Below are positions 35,260 through 44,520 of a DNA stretch of 64,000 nt, one piece after another. The stretch spans positions 62,001 through 126,000 of the forward strand of contig NZ_DAIQRQ010000005.1 of assembly GCF_036786105.1 (NCBI RefSeq), in the 5' to 3' direction. The position numbers were made by a program, and so were the translations under genes. Position 1 is the stretch's first letter; each line of letters begins with the position of its first letter. This DNA comes from Ohtaekwangia sp036786105 (GTDB lineage: Bacteria > Bacteroidota > Bacteroidia > Cytophagales > Cyclobacteriaceae). Under the pieces are notes generated by a model that saw only the letters and a program-made list of their open reading frames with translations, was not told the origin of the DNA and made no database searches.

Positions 35260-35577
35260 TTAATCGTTGTCCACAACGGAATCTATATAGTACTTTCCTT
35301 TATGGCCAGGGTTCTTTTCATTTATCCCGTGCCAAAAATCCTTTATTATATTTCCAAACATCTCCTCTGCAAGGCTTGACTGCGAACGGTATTCCTGGAG
35401 TACTGTGAGGATGTTATCAACAGCAGCAATGTAAGAATCAGACTCCAACACGTTGTAAACTTGTTCGATGTCATAAATCAGCGGCAATATATCCCTATAC
35501 TTATCAAATGTATCTGAAAGCTTCCTACAGATAGTAGTTTCCAAGAAGTCAAAAGAGAGTCGGTTAGGCTGTTCCAT
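35260..35577 (-). CDS. Hypothetical protein (105 aa)
   Basis: Not recognised. Start set at the second Met (MEQPNRLSFDFLE, 35577) because the first five residues before it look like leader sequence. The product is acidic and predicted all-helical (TICRKLSDTFDKYRDILPLIYDI, YIAAVDNILTVLQEYRSQSSL), with no signal peptide. The gene is convergent with the STAS-like gene and ends 55 bp from it. Confidence 0.5.
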   Translation of the reverse strand: MEQPNRLSFDFLETTICRKLSDTFDKYRDILPLIYDIEQVYNVLESDSYIAAVDNILTVLQEYRSQSSLAEEMFGNIIKDFWHGINEKNPGHKGKYYIDSVVDND

Positions 35578-35592
35578 ACGAAATGTGAACAC

Positions 35593-36546
35593 TATTTAAA
35601 TATACGAAATGTTCTCACGAAGAACATATAATACTAAAGATTCCAGTCAGGTGTTCAACATTGCCAAATTAGGTGTCAAAGATTTCCAGTGAAGACGATG
35701 CGTGCTATGTAGCCACTATAGGAACAGAGACACTGAATGCATAGACTCGACTATTCCCAAAGATGCTGTCGGAATCGCTCAGGGAAGTATGCAGGAATTT
35801 CATTGAAGTAATCAAGGAAGCCAAGCCAGAAAATATATAAAGGCTGGATGAACCGGATTAACTCATTCAAATTTCAAAACTGACCGGCTTCGAAATCTCT
35901 CTATAGAGTGACTGGCAGGAATGAACGTAAAGGTGTTGATTGAGCTTTGCTCCAGCAGCGTAATAAAGGTGCTCATGTTTTCGAATCGAACATAAAAAAT
36001 GAAGCACTTGGGCAATGCATCGATTTTCACTGATAATTCTGTAAGCCGGTCTGTTAATACAATTCTATCAAACAGGTGAATCCTGGATATTTTGAATGCT
36101 GGATACATAAGGCAACGATTGATATAACTAATATATTCAAATGCTTTCAAGAATCAAAGCCTTGCGTGGCGATGAAGTATACGAAATGTACGTCATGCCC
36201 TACCAGTTAAATGTCATGGGCGTGCAGCCTCAATGCAATAGCAAACCGTTTTGACGAAGTTCTATAAGACAATTGAAACCGGTGGTATTACCATATATAC
36301 TTTGCTACCACCGACCCGTGAACGTTCTGGTGTGAAAGTTGACCACAACTAACTTCGAAATATATAGTAAGACAGAAGCAAATTGTCTTGCCTATCAGAC
36401 GATTGATAATTTGATGTAATCTGTCGATTATATGATTGATGCTATTTCAATCACCCATTTTTTCCCTATACATAACTGCACACAATTGTTATCGTGTCAC
36501 TATTGTCAGCCTGACAAAGAATTAATAACATTAAGAGTCTTTGTTT
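35593..36546. other. Low-coding stretch in the accessory region
   Basis: About 950 bp with no firm gene. A 95-codon minus-strand frame at 35863-36150 contains a plausible alpha/beta segment (ALPKCFIFYVRFENMSTFITLL) and could be a small gene or a decayed one. A 25-codon plus-strand frame near 35764 ends LRREVC-like helical sequence. Stops break all longer frames. No repeats or transposase motifs were recognised. Confidence 0.35.
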
Positions 36547-36554
36547 TAACTTTG
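36547..36554 (+). promoter_or_regulatory. Putative -7 element (TAACTTTG) of the HA-repeat gene
   Basis: TAACTTTG matches TAnnTTTG and lies 31 bp before the ATG at 36586. The -33 half is not clear. Confidence 0.4.
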
Positions 36555-36585
36555 ATTCATTTTAATTCTGTTCAGATAAGTTTAT

Positions 36586-38010
36586 ATGGAAGTTTGGAAA
36601 CATAATCTCGCCAGGTTAAAGACCTTCAAAAAGAAATTTGGCCATTGTAACGTTCCTTCTCAATGGAAAGAAGATTTGACTCTTTCGCGATGGGTGGAGA
36701 ATATCAGAAATCAAAAACACCAACTACCAAAGCCGCTAAAAGAAGAACTCACGGCAATGGGTTTCAATTTCGATTATAACGTCATTGATGATTGGGATGT
36801 TATGTATGAAAAACTCAGGGCCTTTTACAGGAAGTTCGGACATACGGAGGTTTCTCCTGATGATGCAGAACAAGAATTGTTGAGTTCATGGGTTAAACAA
36901 CAACGACTATCGCACAAAAGACTTTCACCTGAACATATCCGCAAGCTTGACGAAATCGAGTTTATCTGGGAATTGAGAAGACCTCATTATACTGCACAGT
37001 GGTTGCGGGGATTTGAAAGGCTGAAAGCCTATTATCACGAATTTGGCAACTCGCGCATTGCGTGGCGGGATAGTAAACATTCTGATTTGTTTGAATGGAG
37101 CCGGTCGCAAATTAAAAGGTATAAGGGTGGAAAGCTTTCGGAGGATAAGATCAGGCTGCTTAACTCAATCGAGTTTGACTGGAATGCAGGAAGAAAGAAA
37201 ATAGAAGAAGAAAAATGGTTGAAGAAGTATGAGGAATTGAAAAAGTTCAAGAGTACTTACGGGCATTGCAAAGTTCCCATTCGTCAGCGGGCCCTCTATG
37301 CATGGGTTAATATAAACCGGATTAAAGAAAATCTTCTAAGCGAAGATCATAGAAAAAAATTGAATGACCTCGGGTTCGAATGGAGTGATCAAATACAAAA
37401 TAGAAGAGGAGAAAACTGGGACGCCATGTATAACAAGCTGAAGGCTTTTTATAAGAAGCATGGCCACATCAAAGTCACGAAAAGAATGAATCCTAAATTG
37501 CATCGATGGCTAATGGCTCAGGAAGAAAAAGTATCTATAACCAAATACAGGCGCGAGAAACTGGAGGCTTTGGGAATGGTTTGGAGAAAAGACAGGAAGA
37601 AAAAAAGAGACGCCCAATGGAATGTGATGTATAATAAACTAAAGAAATTTTATCTTGACAATGGTCATTTTGTTGTCCCCATTAAAAATCAGGAATTGCG
37701 AGGATGGTTGGATAATTTAAAGGTTTGGAACAAGACACTTACTGATGCACAAAAGCAAAAGTTAAAAGCCATCAAGTTTGATTTTACTTGGAGAAGGGCT
37801 GACTATTTTAGATTACGATGGGATAAGCGATATGAAGAACTGAAGAAATTTAAAAAAGAATTTGGGCACGCTAAGCCATCGAAGCGCACTGGAGCATATA
37901 CCTCACTGGGCCTCTGGATAGCCTGGCAGCGAAAGAATAGACACAGACTATCGACAGAACAAGTAAATAAACTTAACCGTCTGGGCTTTGATTGGCTTGA
38001 CAAAAAATGA
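36586..38010 (+). CDS. Stand-alone helicase-associated (HA) repeat protein
   Basis: A 474-residue basic protein consisting only of seven HA repeats (PF03457-like). Each begins with a Trp (residues 4, 70, 139, 211, 278, 345 and 412, spacing 66-72) and has the form W...Y..L..F....GH..V, as in WDVMYEKLRAFYRKFGHTEV and WNVMYNKLKKFYLDNGHFVV, then LRGW or similar and a closing LGFDW. In other proteins these repeats sit at the C-terminus of superfamily II helicases and are thought to bind nucleic acid. Here there is no helicase domain and no helicase gene next door. The gene is A-rich compared with its neighbours, consistent with transfer. Confidence 0.8.
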   Translation: MEVWKHNLARLKTFKKKFGHCNVPSQWKEDLTLSRWVENIRNQKHQLPKPLKEELTAMGFNFDYNVIDDWDVMYEKLRAFYRKFGHTEVSPDDAEQELLSSWVKQQRLSHKRLSPEHIRKLDEIEFIWELRRPHYTAQWLRGFERLKAYYHEFGNSRIAWRDSKHSDLFEWSRSQIKRYKGGKLSEDKIRLLNSIEFDWNAGRKKIEEEKWLKKYEELKKFKSTYGHCKVPIRQRALYAWVNINRIKENLLSEDHRKKLNDLGFEWSDQIQNRRGENWDAMYNKLKAFYKKHGHIKVTKRMNPKLHRWLMAQEEKVSITKYRREKLEALGMVWRKDRKKKRDAQWNVMYNKLKKFYLDNGHFVVPIKNQELRGWLDNLKVWNKTLTDAQKQKLKAIKFDFTWRRADYFRLRWDKRYEELKKFKKEFGHAKPSKRTGAYTSLGLWIAWQRKNRHRLSTEQVNKLNRLGFDWLDKK

Positions 38011-38094
38011 TTGACGGTGACGCGATGATGTATTAGCAAGATTTCAAACCTTTAATCGATGGCCTCGTTAGTCGAATTGTTAACCTTATACTCT

Positions 38095-38466
38095 ATGCCT
38101 AAAAAGACCTTTATTTTTGCATTGTTAATTGTTACAGCTTCATGTTCTATTAAGAAAAAATTTAAAGAATTGGTAGCGCTAAGAACCGATTTGATATCCA
38201 CCTTTGACCACGAAAATATAGTAATCTCGCAAGGGCAGGATGCGGATACTGATTATTCATATACAAAAGTTACATTCTGCCATTATGATTTATCCTCTAA
38301 GCCTTTCAACGAACTTCAGGAGATGGCAGAAAAAGTAGATAGAAAACTTTTTCTCTACGACCCTGATGTAGACTATACCGAAGTTATATTCACAAGCGGA
38401 GATACACATCGGTATCCCAAGGCATGTATTAGATTTCGGGCTGGCGAAATGGATATACCGGATTAG
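38095..38466 (+). CDS. Small hypothetical lipoprotein (123 aa)
   Basis: Start set at ATG 38095, giving the lipoprotein signal MPKKTFIFALLIVTASC (lipidated Cys17); a longer frame would prepend 12 residues before a signal sequence. The mature domain (NIVISQGQDADTDYSYTKVTF, VDYTEVIFTSGDTHRY) is alpha/beta with no recognised family. It lies about 85 bp downstream of the HA-repeat gene. Confidence 0.65.
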   Translation: MPKKTFIFALLIVTASCSIKKKFKELVALRTDLISTFDHENIVISQGQDADTDYSYTKVTFCHYDLSSKPFNELQEMAEKVDRKLFLYDPDVDYTEVIFTSGDTHRYPKACIRFRAGEMDIPD

Positions 38467-38586
38467 TCGAAGTAGTTTTGATAGTTGCTGATTTGGGTAG
38501 TCGCAAAGGTATAAAACGTAGTGAAGTGTATTTGTTCACCCCACTACAGGACATCCTATACCAATGGAATATACTGATGGCAAAAC

Positions 38587-38793
38587 ATGGAAGCCTGGGG
38601 CGGACATTCGGATGTTGTACTCAATCGCCATCATTATGCTTTTAGTACTGATGGTAAGCACTACCATTCTTTTGGAAGCCCTTATCAGTTGACCTGGGGC
38701 AGCTATAGAGGCGATCGCATTGGAATTTTTAATTTCAATGTAAAAGAGGATAAAAGATATGTTGATATTGACTGGTTTCGTGAGTATGATTAA
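38587..38793 (+). pseudogene. C-terminal remnant of a GH43-like glycosidase
   Basis: The 68-residue frame matches the last part of the concanavalin-like C-terminal domain of GH43 beta-xylosidases: HHYAFSTDGKHYHSFGSPY, WGSYRGDRIGIFNFN and YVDIDWFREYD. A stop lies just upstream in the same frame, while another frame just before it reads EYTDGKTWKP, suggesting a frameshift. The catalytic domain is absent. This is a truncated gene, probably not functional. Confidence 0.55.
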
Positions 38794-38836
38794 GTGAGAA
38801 TACCTTGAGCTTTTTAGAGAGTCAACAGTTGTCGGG

Positions 38837-41128
38837 TCATTTTTTTAAGATCAATGTAGAGGGCGCATCCGCGAGTGATTTGTTTTTTTCCGCTACTAAT
38901 TTTGCCCAGGTAGAAATACTGGTTACGAATAGATCTGTTGATTGAAAATTTTCTGACTGTATTTCGCCAGCCGAAACAATTGCAATATGATTCGGTGCGA
39001 TCTGTTCAATCTGTCTGATTCTTTCTTTAAATCCATGGTCATTCTTTAGTGTGCGGCCAAGTTCTAAAATAATCACCTGCGATTGGTTGTTGGAAATAAA
39101 GCGTTGCACATACTCGAGCAGAAACGAATCCTGAGATTCACTAATGGCAACTGCAATTCGATCGGCAGTATTGAAATCTTTATCTATAAATACACCAACG
39201 GGTACATCTGCTTTGGTAAGAATAGCATTTGTTCTCAGGTCTAAAGCAGAGTCAGATAATCCGCTGTCTAATTTGGTATGTTTGTCGAAGAATTTATCAG
39301 GATGAAAAATGCGTGTGGTAAAGCCCAGTATATTTCCAAGCAATGTTCCCTGGTAAATGGACTTACCGACACCAATTAGCAAGATGTCATAATTTCCTTT
39401 GTTGGCAATTTCTGCTATATCCGATTCAAGATCAGATGTAGCTTTGAACATGGTGTTCACCTTGCGGTTTAGCTGTTTCGATTCTTCCAGCACTGGCAGA
39501 AAACTTTCACGTTCATATTCCTCAATGTTATATAGATGCAAATCATTTGCAGGTGAAAGGTGCATGGTAGTGAGTTCTGAATTGCCATTGAGATTTTTTG
39601 TAAAGCTGTTGGCGAGTCGCAGCAGCGTGCGGCCGGTATCCGGATTGGCAAAAGAGATCAATACTTTATAAAGACCGGAATCTGCAATCTTGCCTGGTGC
39701 AGCAGTTGTTTTGTCTTTGAAAAAATGATTGATCATATCGAGAGCGGGTCCAGTCATCATGGTAGTCACTAATGCCATAATAACCATCATGGCAAATACT
39801 TCAGGACTCAGTACACCGAGGTCATATCCTATATTGAGTACAACAAGTTCCATCAGCCCGCGGGTGTTCATCAACGCTCCAATAGAAAGACTGTCTTTCC
39901 AACTTTGGCCAACAACTTTGGCCGCAATAGCGCTTCCTAAAAATTTACCGGTAACAGCTACAGCGATGATCACGCCCGCGGTCATCCACAGCGAAGGTTC
40001 GTTCAGCAAACCGATCTGTGTTCTGAGTCCGGTAAAGACAAAGAAAAGTGGAAGCAGTAATACAACGGATACGTCTTCTACTTTTTCAATAAATATATTT
40101 CTGAACTTAGCATTTTCAGGAATGATGGCACCGGTCATGAAAGCTCCGAACAATGCATGTATACCAATAAGCTCGGTAACATAAGAAGAAAGTATAAGGG
40201 TGAGAAAAAAGATCGCGACAATTGGCTGGCTTAAATTTTCCCGTGATGTGTGCAGGTCACCAATTCTTTTCAGAAAAGGCTTTACTACTTTGAGCATAAC
40301 GAATACATAGCCGATGGCCATGAGTATAATAAACAGCGAACTGCCAAAAGAGCCTGCTTTTACAATGGCAATAACCGCAGCCAGTATGCACCATGCAGTA
40401 ATATCATCGGCAGCAGCACAGGTAATAACAATGGTTCCTAATTTTGTTTTTTGGATGCCACGTTCCTGCACAATACGCGCTAACACCGGAAATGCTGTAA
40501 TGCTCATGGCAATGCCCATAAACAATGCGAATGAGGTAAAGTTTATAGTTTGTGGCGCGAATGTCTCATACGTAAAATAGGCGAAGGTAACCCCTAATGC
40601 AAACGGAACGATGATACTGGCATGGCTTACTACTACAGCATCATGTGCTCGGTTGCGCAGCACAGTAAGGTCAAGTTCCATACCGATTACAAACATGAAC
40701 AGAATCAATCCGATCTGACTCAGCAACTGAAGATTTCCCAACGACTGAGCGGGAAACAAAGTAGTAGCAAAATCCGGAAAATATAGTCCGAGCAGCGATG
40801 GGCCCAGTACTATACCAGCAATAACTTCACCGACTACAGCGGGCTGTCTCACTTTTTTGGCGAGGTAGCCAAAGAATCGCGCCGTGATAATAATGGCAAC
40901 AATCTGCCCGAGGAGTATAGCAAGCGGATGCCTGAAGCTATGTTGTAAACCTGTAATGAAGTCGTGCCAATAATTACTGTCTTTGGAAGATGTTACTATT
41001 TGCCGGCTTACTTCCAGGTTCGTGGTGCCCTGTTTCAGGATCAGATAAATAAACAAAGCAAATGCACCTACTACCACTAAGTAGAATGCAATCTTTTTTG
41101 TGTTATTAACGGAAGAGATATTTTGCAT
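38837..41128 (-). CDS. CPA2 family cation:proton antiporter with C-terminal USP-like domain
   Basis: A 763-residue protein; start set at the second Met (MQNISSVNNTKKIAFYL, 41128) because the preceding 12 codons look like leader. The N-terminus has one helix (AFYLVVVGAFALFIYLIL) followed by about 12 helices of the Na+/H+ exchanger fold (about 60-440), with GEVIAGIVLGPSLLGL, ITCAAADDITAWCI and GALMNTRGLMELVVLNIG. The cytosolic C-terminus (about 480-760) resembles universal-stress-protein-like halves (YDILLIGVGKSIYQG, VPVGVFIDKDFNTADRIAVAI). It probably exchanges K+ or Na+ for H+. Confidence 0.88.
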   Translation of the reverse strand: MQNISSVNNTKKIAFYLVVVGAFALFIYLILKQGTTNLEVSRQIVTSSKDSNYWHDFITGLQHSFRHPLAILLGQIVAIIITARFFGYLAKKVRQPAVVGEVIAGIVLGPSLLGLYFPDFATTLFPAQSLGNLQLLSQIGLILFMFVIGMELDLTVLRNRAHDAVVVSHASIIVPFALGVTFAYFTYETFAPQTINFTSFALFMGIAMSITAFPVLARIVQERGIQKTKLGTIVITCAAADDITAWCILAAVIAIVKAGSFGSSLFIILMAIGYVFVMLKVVKPFLKRIGDLHTSRENLSQPIVAIFFLTLILSSYVTELIGIHALFGAFMTGAIIPENAKFRNIFIEKVEDVSVVLLLPLFFVFTGLRTQIGLLNEPSLWMTAGVIIAVAVTGKFLGSAIAAKVVGQSWKDSLSIGALMNTRGLMELVVLNIGYDLGVLSPEVFAMMVIMALVTTMMTGPALDMINHFFKDKTTAAPGKIADSGLYKVLISFANPDTGRTLLRLANSFTKNLNGNSELTTMHLSPANDLHLYNIEEYERESFLPVLEESKQLNRKVNTMFKATSDLESDIAEIANKGNYDILLIGVGKSIYQGTLLGNILGFTTRIFHPDKFFDKHTKLDSGLSDSALDLRTNAILTKADVPVGVFIDKDFNTADRIAVAISESQDSFLLEYVQRFISNNQSQVIILELGRTLKNDHGFKERIRQIEQIAPNHIAIVSAGEIQSENFQSTDLFVTSISTWAKLVAEKNKSLADAPSTLILKK

Positions 41129-41615
41129 AATAATCGGTATTTGTGACAGCGCAACCACAGGCATTTCCCTGGCTGTCGACTCAAGATGCTTAAAACCGGG
41201 TCGAATTTAATGGAATAAACGTGTTGCAATGAATGCGTACTTCCAAATATGTAACAAGGCGGAAAAATTTTGCAACGAAAAAGTCAGCATCCATTTTACA
41301 GGCATGGTGCACGTGCGGTGATTGAGTAATGATTCACGTTACAGCAGTCGTTACAATTTTTTCTTTGTTATTACAATGTTAACTGCTTCTGGATAAGACG
41401 GTTTTTATATTGCCGAAGCTGCCATTTTGCTGCCGAACCAGTTCAGGTAACGGTTGCCGTTTTTGTATTCTACTTTGCGAAGAAGTAAATATACTCCCGG
41501 CTGTTATTGGAGGATCACCGTACAAACTATTTATAGTATTGAAGAAACTGTAATGGATACATTCCTTATCCACTACAGTTTTTAGTATTTTATGGAAATA
41601 TACTTCTCTTGCGTG
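41129..41615. other. Intergenic stretch with a possible C-terminal gene fragment
   Basis: No intact gene. On the minus strand 41405-41503 encodes QPGVYLLLRKVEYKNGNRYL after a stop codon, which resembles the end of a secreted-protein C-terminal sorting domain (PGVY motif). It is short and could be chance. A 64-codon minus frame over it looks random. Confidence 0.3.
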
Positions 41616-42680
41616 TTATAGACGAAGTTTCTTCTCGGCAAGTGCAGTACCTTGCACACGCGCCTTGATCTTGGCAAACGCCAATTCGCGTGCTGTTGAA
41701 AGATCATCAGCAAAAGGAGAGAAGCCACAATCATCTGTTGTTCCCAGGTGCTCTATGGGAAGGATATCGGCAGCTTCCAGAACAAGATCGCATATTTCCT
41801 GGGGCGTTTCGATATGTTTGTCCAGAACATTTGTTACACCCAGAAAAATTTTCTGGCCGGGCTTCACAAATTCACGAATGGATTGAAGTGTATCCTTCTT
41901 GTTTTTCTCTGCGGCATATTCCAGGTAAAAATTACCTACATGGAGTTGAAATAAGTATGGCAGTAGTTCAGGATAACCTATATCGGCACTATGCGTAGAA
42001 TCTTTGTCTCCTCCGGGACATGTATGCACGCCAATATATTTTTGTTCTTCTTTTGTAAACCGATCGAGTACCTGATTGTTGAGAGCAATAAACATTTTCA
42101 GTAACGACTTGGAGGGATCGAGCTTTATAGCAAGTCTGGCCTCTGTAAAATCTATCTGTACGTTATAGGCACCATTATTAAAGCACTGGCGAATGTCTCG
42201 CTCCGCTTCATTTATCAAGTCTGCTGTAAACTGCTCACGGGTATATTCGCCAATGCCTTCCGGAGGGTATAGCAAGCTAAGTGCTGAAACAGAAATAACC
42301 GCTTGCTTTACAGGGAGCGATGTAAATTGCTTTGCTTTTTTAACATAATTGCCTGCAAAATTTTCGTACTTGAATTTACGCCCTGTGAACTTCGGCAGCT
42401 GCCGGGTGTGGCCATCAGCAAATGGAATTACCACACCATCTGAAGCAAGTTCGCGCGAACCATGTATAGGATAGGTTGCAAAACTGGGTTTACCCTGCTC
42501 GCCATCGGTAATGATCGGAGAACCGGTCTGTTCAAAGAGATTGATCGTTTCTTTCAATGCTTTTTCAAGCGCCTGATTTAAATCTGCCTCTTTAATTTCT
42601 GCCTGTGCGAAAGCATTCATGGCGTCAAGCAAATAAGCCGGGCGCGGTATACTTCCAATGGGTTCTGTCGGAATTTTCAT
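41616..42680 (-). CDS. Cobalamin-independent methionine synthase II family protein
   Basis: A 354-residue protein equal to the C-terminal catalytic half of MetE. Zinc-site residues are expected in IGVHTCPGGDKDS (His, Cys) and in TTDDCGFSPFADD (Cys); the DITDGE-type motif appears as PIITDGEQGKPSF. The N-terminal folate-binding half of MetE is missing, as in archaeal core MetE and in related short methyltransferases. It may use a different methyl donor. It is a single gene on the minus strand. Confidence 0.85.
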   Translation of the reverse strand: MKIPTEPIGSIPRPAYLLDAMNAFAQAEIKEADLNQALEKALKETINLFEQTGSPIITDGEQGKPSFATYPIHGSRELASDGVVIPFADGHTRQLPKFTGRKFKYENFAGNYVKKAKQFTSLPVKQAVISVSALSLLYPPEGIGEYTREQFTADLINEAERDIRQCFNNGAYNVQIDFTEARLAIKLDPSKSLLKMFIALNNQVLDRFTKEEQKYIGVHTCPGGDKDSTHSADIGYPELLPYLFQLHVGNFYLEYAAEKNKKDTLQSIREFVKPGQKIFLGVTNVLDKHIETPQEICDLVLEAADILPIEHLGTTDDCGFSPFADDLSTARELAFAKIKARVQGTALAEKKLRL

Positions 42681-42710
42681 AGTAGTTAAAGGGTTGATTA
42701 AATGATATAT

Positions 42711-42863
42711 TTAGTGATATGGATTATAGTTAGCATAGCCTTCTTCTGCCCGCGTCTTCACGCGATTTACATAGAACATGCGGTCGGCAGGTGCCCAGGG
42801 TTGCCAGGCTATATGTAAGCTGTACAATCGGATTTTGCCATACAAATGGCTGGTATCCATCAT
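42711..42863 (-). CDS. Possible small hypothetical protein (50 aa)
   Basis: A 50-codon frame starting with two Met codons and ending TAA, encoding MMDTSHLYGKIRLYSLHIAW followed by a basic, Tyr-rich tail (RMFYVNRVKTRAEEGYANYN). The same frame is open for 23 codons upstream with a hydrophobic stretch (VFIYTWSAGVCIVTLY), but no start codon there was found. It could be a remnant of a membrane protein whose start is lost. Its neighbour upstream is the hypothetical gene at 42944. Confidence 0.3.
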   Translation of the reverse strand: MMDTSHLYGKIRLYSLHIAWQPWAPADRMFYVNRVKTRAEEGYANYNPYH

Positions 42864-42943
42864 GTATAATGTAACGATACATACACCTGCAGACCAGGTA
42901 TATATGAATACAGTTGCAGGAAAAATGGGTACCTGACTTTACT

Positions 42944-43486
42944 TCAGGCTCTTTCCGGAGGATGTATAATGGAAGCTGTAAAAGCGGGGATCAGCGTTCT
43001 AAAGAATGAATTGTGTTGCAGACTATATACCCAGCCTGGAGAAACAGTATATATTGAAAGGGCTTGCGGCAAATAGTCTTTTAAAAAGTTAACTGTAATT
43101 TTTAAAGTTGACTTACTATCGTTGTGATTGTCGCCAAATGTTCTTACATAGTCTTTTAGCGCACGGTCTATCTTTTTGTGTGTATCATCCTTTACACAAA
43201 GTACGGTAAGTGTATCCTTTGCATAACGTTGTTTTACGAGGCGATAAAATTCACCCTCGTGTTGAAATTCTCCCTGTGCGCGTTCGAAATCCGTTTGGTC
43301 GAACAGGTAGGGTATAGATACCGGAATCTTGATAGTAATTAATTGAAGACCGCTATAATTATCAGAATCGAATACGTTGTTCATGGCAACATCGTTCCGA
43401 TGGTATAGGCCCACGAACACGCCATAATACCCGATTGTATTAAGGAATAGTAATACAATGAATGCTATGGAAAGAAATCTTTTCAA
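42944..43486 (-). CDS. Hypothetical exported or membrane-anchored protein (180 aa)
   Basis: Not recognised. The N-terminus (MKRFLSIAFIVLLFLNTIGY) is a signal or anchor helix. The remainder is soluble with many charged residues (YRLVKQRYAKDTLTVLCVKDD, ALKDYVRTFGDNHND). It is a single minus-strand gene. The 20-residue C-terminal segment LIPAFTASIIHPPERA has no special pattern. Confidence 0.6.
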   Translation of the reverse strand: MKRFLSIAFIVLLFLNTIGYYGVFVGLYHRNDVAMNNVFDSDNYSGLQLITIKIPVSIPYLFDQTDFERAQGEFQHEGEFYRLVKQRYAKDTLTVLCVKDDTHKKIDRALKDYVRTFGDNHNDSKSTLKITVNFLKDYLPQALSIYTVSPGWVYSLQHNSFFRTLIPAFTASIIHPPERA

Positions 43487-43604
43487 TGGCTGGGAGCACG
43501 AATGGTTTGTTTAAGCTAAAATAAAATCCAGATAAATCAAAATTCGGTAAACCGGAGGTATAATTAAATCGCTTGGCTTGATCTGCCGATTGCTTTGTAT
43601 ATTC

Positions 43605-43635
43605 AGAGATTGCCAAGTTACACTTGACAATCTCT
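43605..43635 (-). terminator. Hairpin after the DoxX-ArsR-SRPBCC operon
   Basis: AGAGATTG (43605-43612) pairs with CAATCTCT (43628-43635), and inside CAAGT pairs with ACTTG around a 3-nt loop, with one C/A mismatch. It lies 18 bp beyond the SRPBCC stop. The T tract is on the plus-strand side, so directionality is not ideal for the minus-strand operon. Confidence 0.5.
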
Positions 43636-43652
43636 CTTTTTGTAATTCTATT

Positions 43653-44156
43653 TTACTTGTTCAGGGTTAACAGCAATTCATCCAGTTTATCAAGTGTTGC
43701 TGTCATTCCTTGCTCCATGCCCATCTGAATAACTGTTTCTAAATCGGAAAGGGATTTATAGGTCACCACTGTCTCCACCAAAGTGTTTTCACCCTTGTCG
43801 GTAAACGTAACACGCCATTCTGCACGCGGCAGGTCCTTGTTTATTTCTCCTTCTGCATTCGCAAAAGCGTCTAATGCTGTATAATAGTCGATAGGTTTAA
43901 TTTTCACATATTCGGTATAGCCCCAGTATTCTGTGCCGTTGGGTTCTACCATGGCATAGTGCCAATGACCTCCTTCATGAAAATTCATGGATTTTGTCTT
44001 GGTAGTTAATGGAGCCGGTGCAAACCACTTGTCGAGTAGTTCACTTGTGGTATAACAATTCCAAACCAATTGCCGCTCCGCTAAGAATTTGCGTCTGATG
44101 GTTAACGTATTTTTTTCTTTGTCTACAAGGAAGTCGAACTGCAAATTGTGTTTCAT
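43653..44156 (-). CDS. SRPBCC/AHSA1 domain protein
   Basis: A 167-residue single-domain START-like protein (KFLAERQLVWNCYTTSELLDKWFAP, then HEGGHWHYAMVEPNG, EWRVTFTDKGENTLVETVVTY and a long last helix). AHSA1-type proteins are commonly encoded next to ArsR regulators in Bacteroidota. Their ligand is unknown. Its ATG overlaps the stop of the ArsR gene by one base (TAATG), so it is part of that operon. Confidence 0.88.
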   Translation of the reverse strand: MKHNLQFDFLVDKEKNTLTIRRKFLAERQLVWNCYTTSELLDKWFAPAPLTTKTKSMNFHEGGHWHYAMVEPNGTEYWGYTEYVKIKPIDYYTALDAFANAEGEINKDLPRAEWRVTFTDKGENTLVETVVTYKSLSDLETVIQMGMEQGMTATLDKLDELLLTLNK

Positions 44157-44473
44157 TATTTTTTCTTTTTGAGGGTTAATAATAATTGGTCTAGTTGATC
44201 AAAGCGGCTTTCCCAAATCTTTCTGAATTGTTCTAACCATTTGTCTATTTCTTTCATTTTATCAATTTCAAGTTGATAGTATATTTCTCTGCCCCGATGT
44301 TCCTGTTTTACGAGTTCACATTCCGTTAAAACTTTCAAGTGCTTTGAAATTGCTTGTCGTGTAGTGTCGAAATGTTCAGCAATAGCATTTGGTGTCATTG
44401 CCTGTACAGTAATCAAGGTAATAATGGCTCTTCTCGTTGGATCGGCAATGGCTTGAAAAATATCTCTTCTCAT
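44156..44473 (-). CDS. ArsR family transcriptional regulator
   Basis: A 105-residue winged-helix protein. The helix-turn-helix is MTPNAIAEHFDTTRQAISKH, followed by LKVLTECELVKQEHRGREIYY as the wing. There is no Cys pair in the metal-binding helix, so this belongs to the non-metal ArsR group linked to SRPBCC partners. It probably regulates its own operon through the palindrome at 44917-44961 (inference). It lies 47 bp downstream of doxX and overlaps the SRPBCC gene. Confidence 0.88.
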   Translation of the reverse strand: MRRDIFQAIADPTRRAIITLITVQAMTPNAIAEHFDTTRQAISKHLKVLTECELVKQEHRGREIYYQLEIDKMKEIDKWLEQFRKIWESRFDQLDQLLLTLKKKK

Positions 44474-44520
44474 GGAAGCGTATTCTTTGGTATAATAACC
44501 AGATTCAATAACGGCCTATG

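Noticed and set aside
35863..36150. 95-codon minus-strand frame in the accessory region
   Set aside because: Only a weak alpha/beta pattern; not confident enough for a separate gene call, so it is described within the low-coding stretch.
34350..38836. Integrated element with att duplication at the tRNA gene
   Set aside because: No second copy of the tRNA 3' end and no integrase gene were found in the window.
41405..41503. Secretion-sorting-domain-like end (PGVY motif)
   Set aside because: Too short, without any upstream coding sequence; the PGVY match could be chance.
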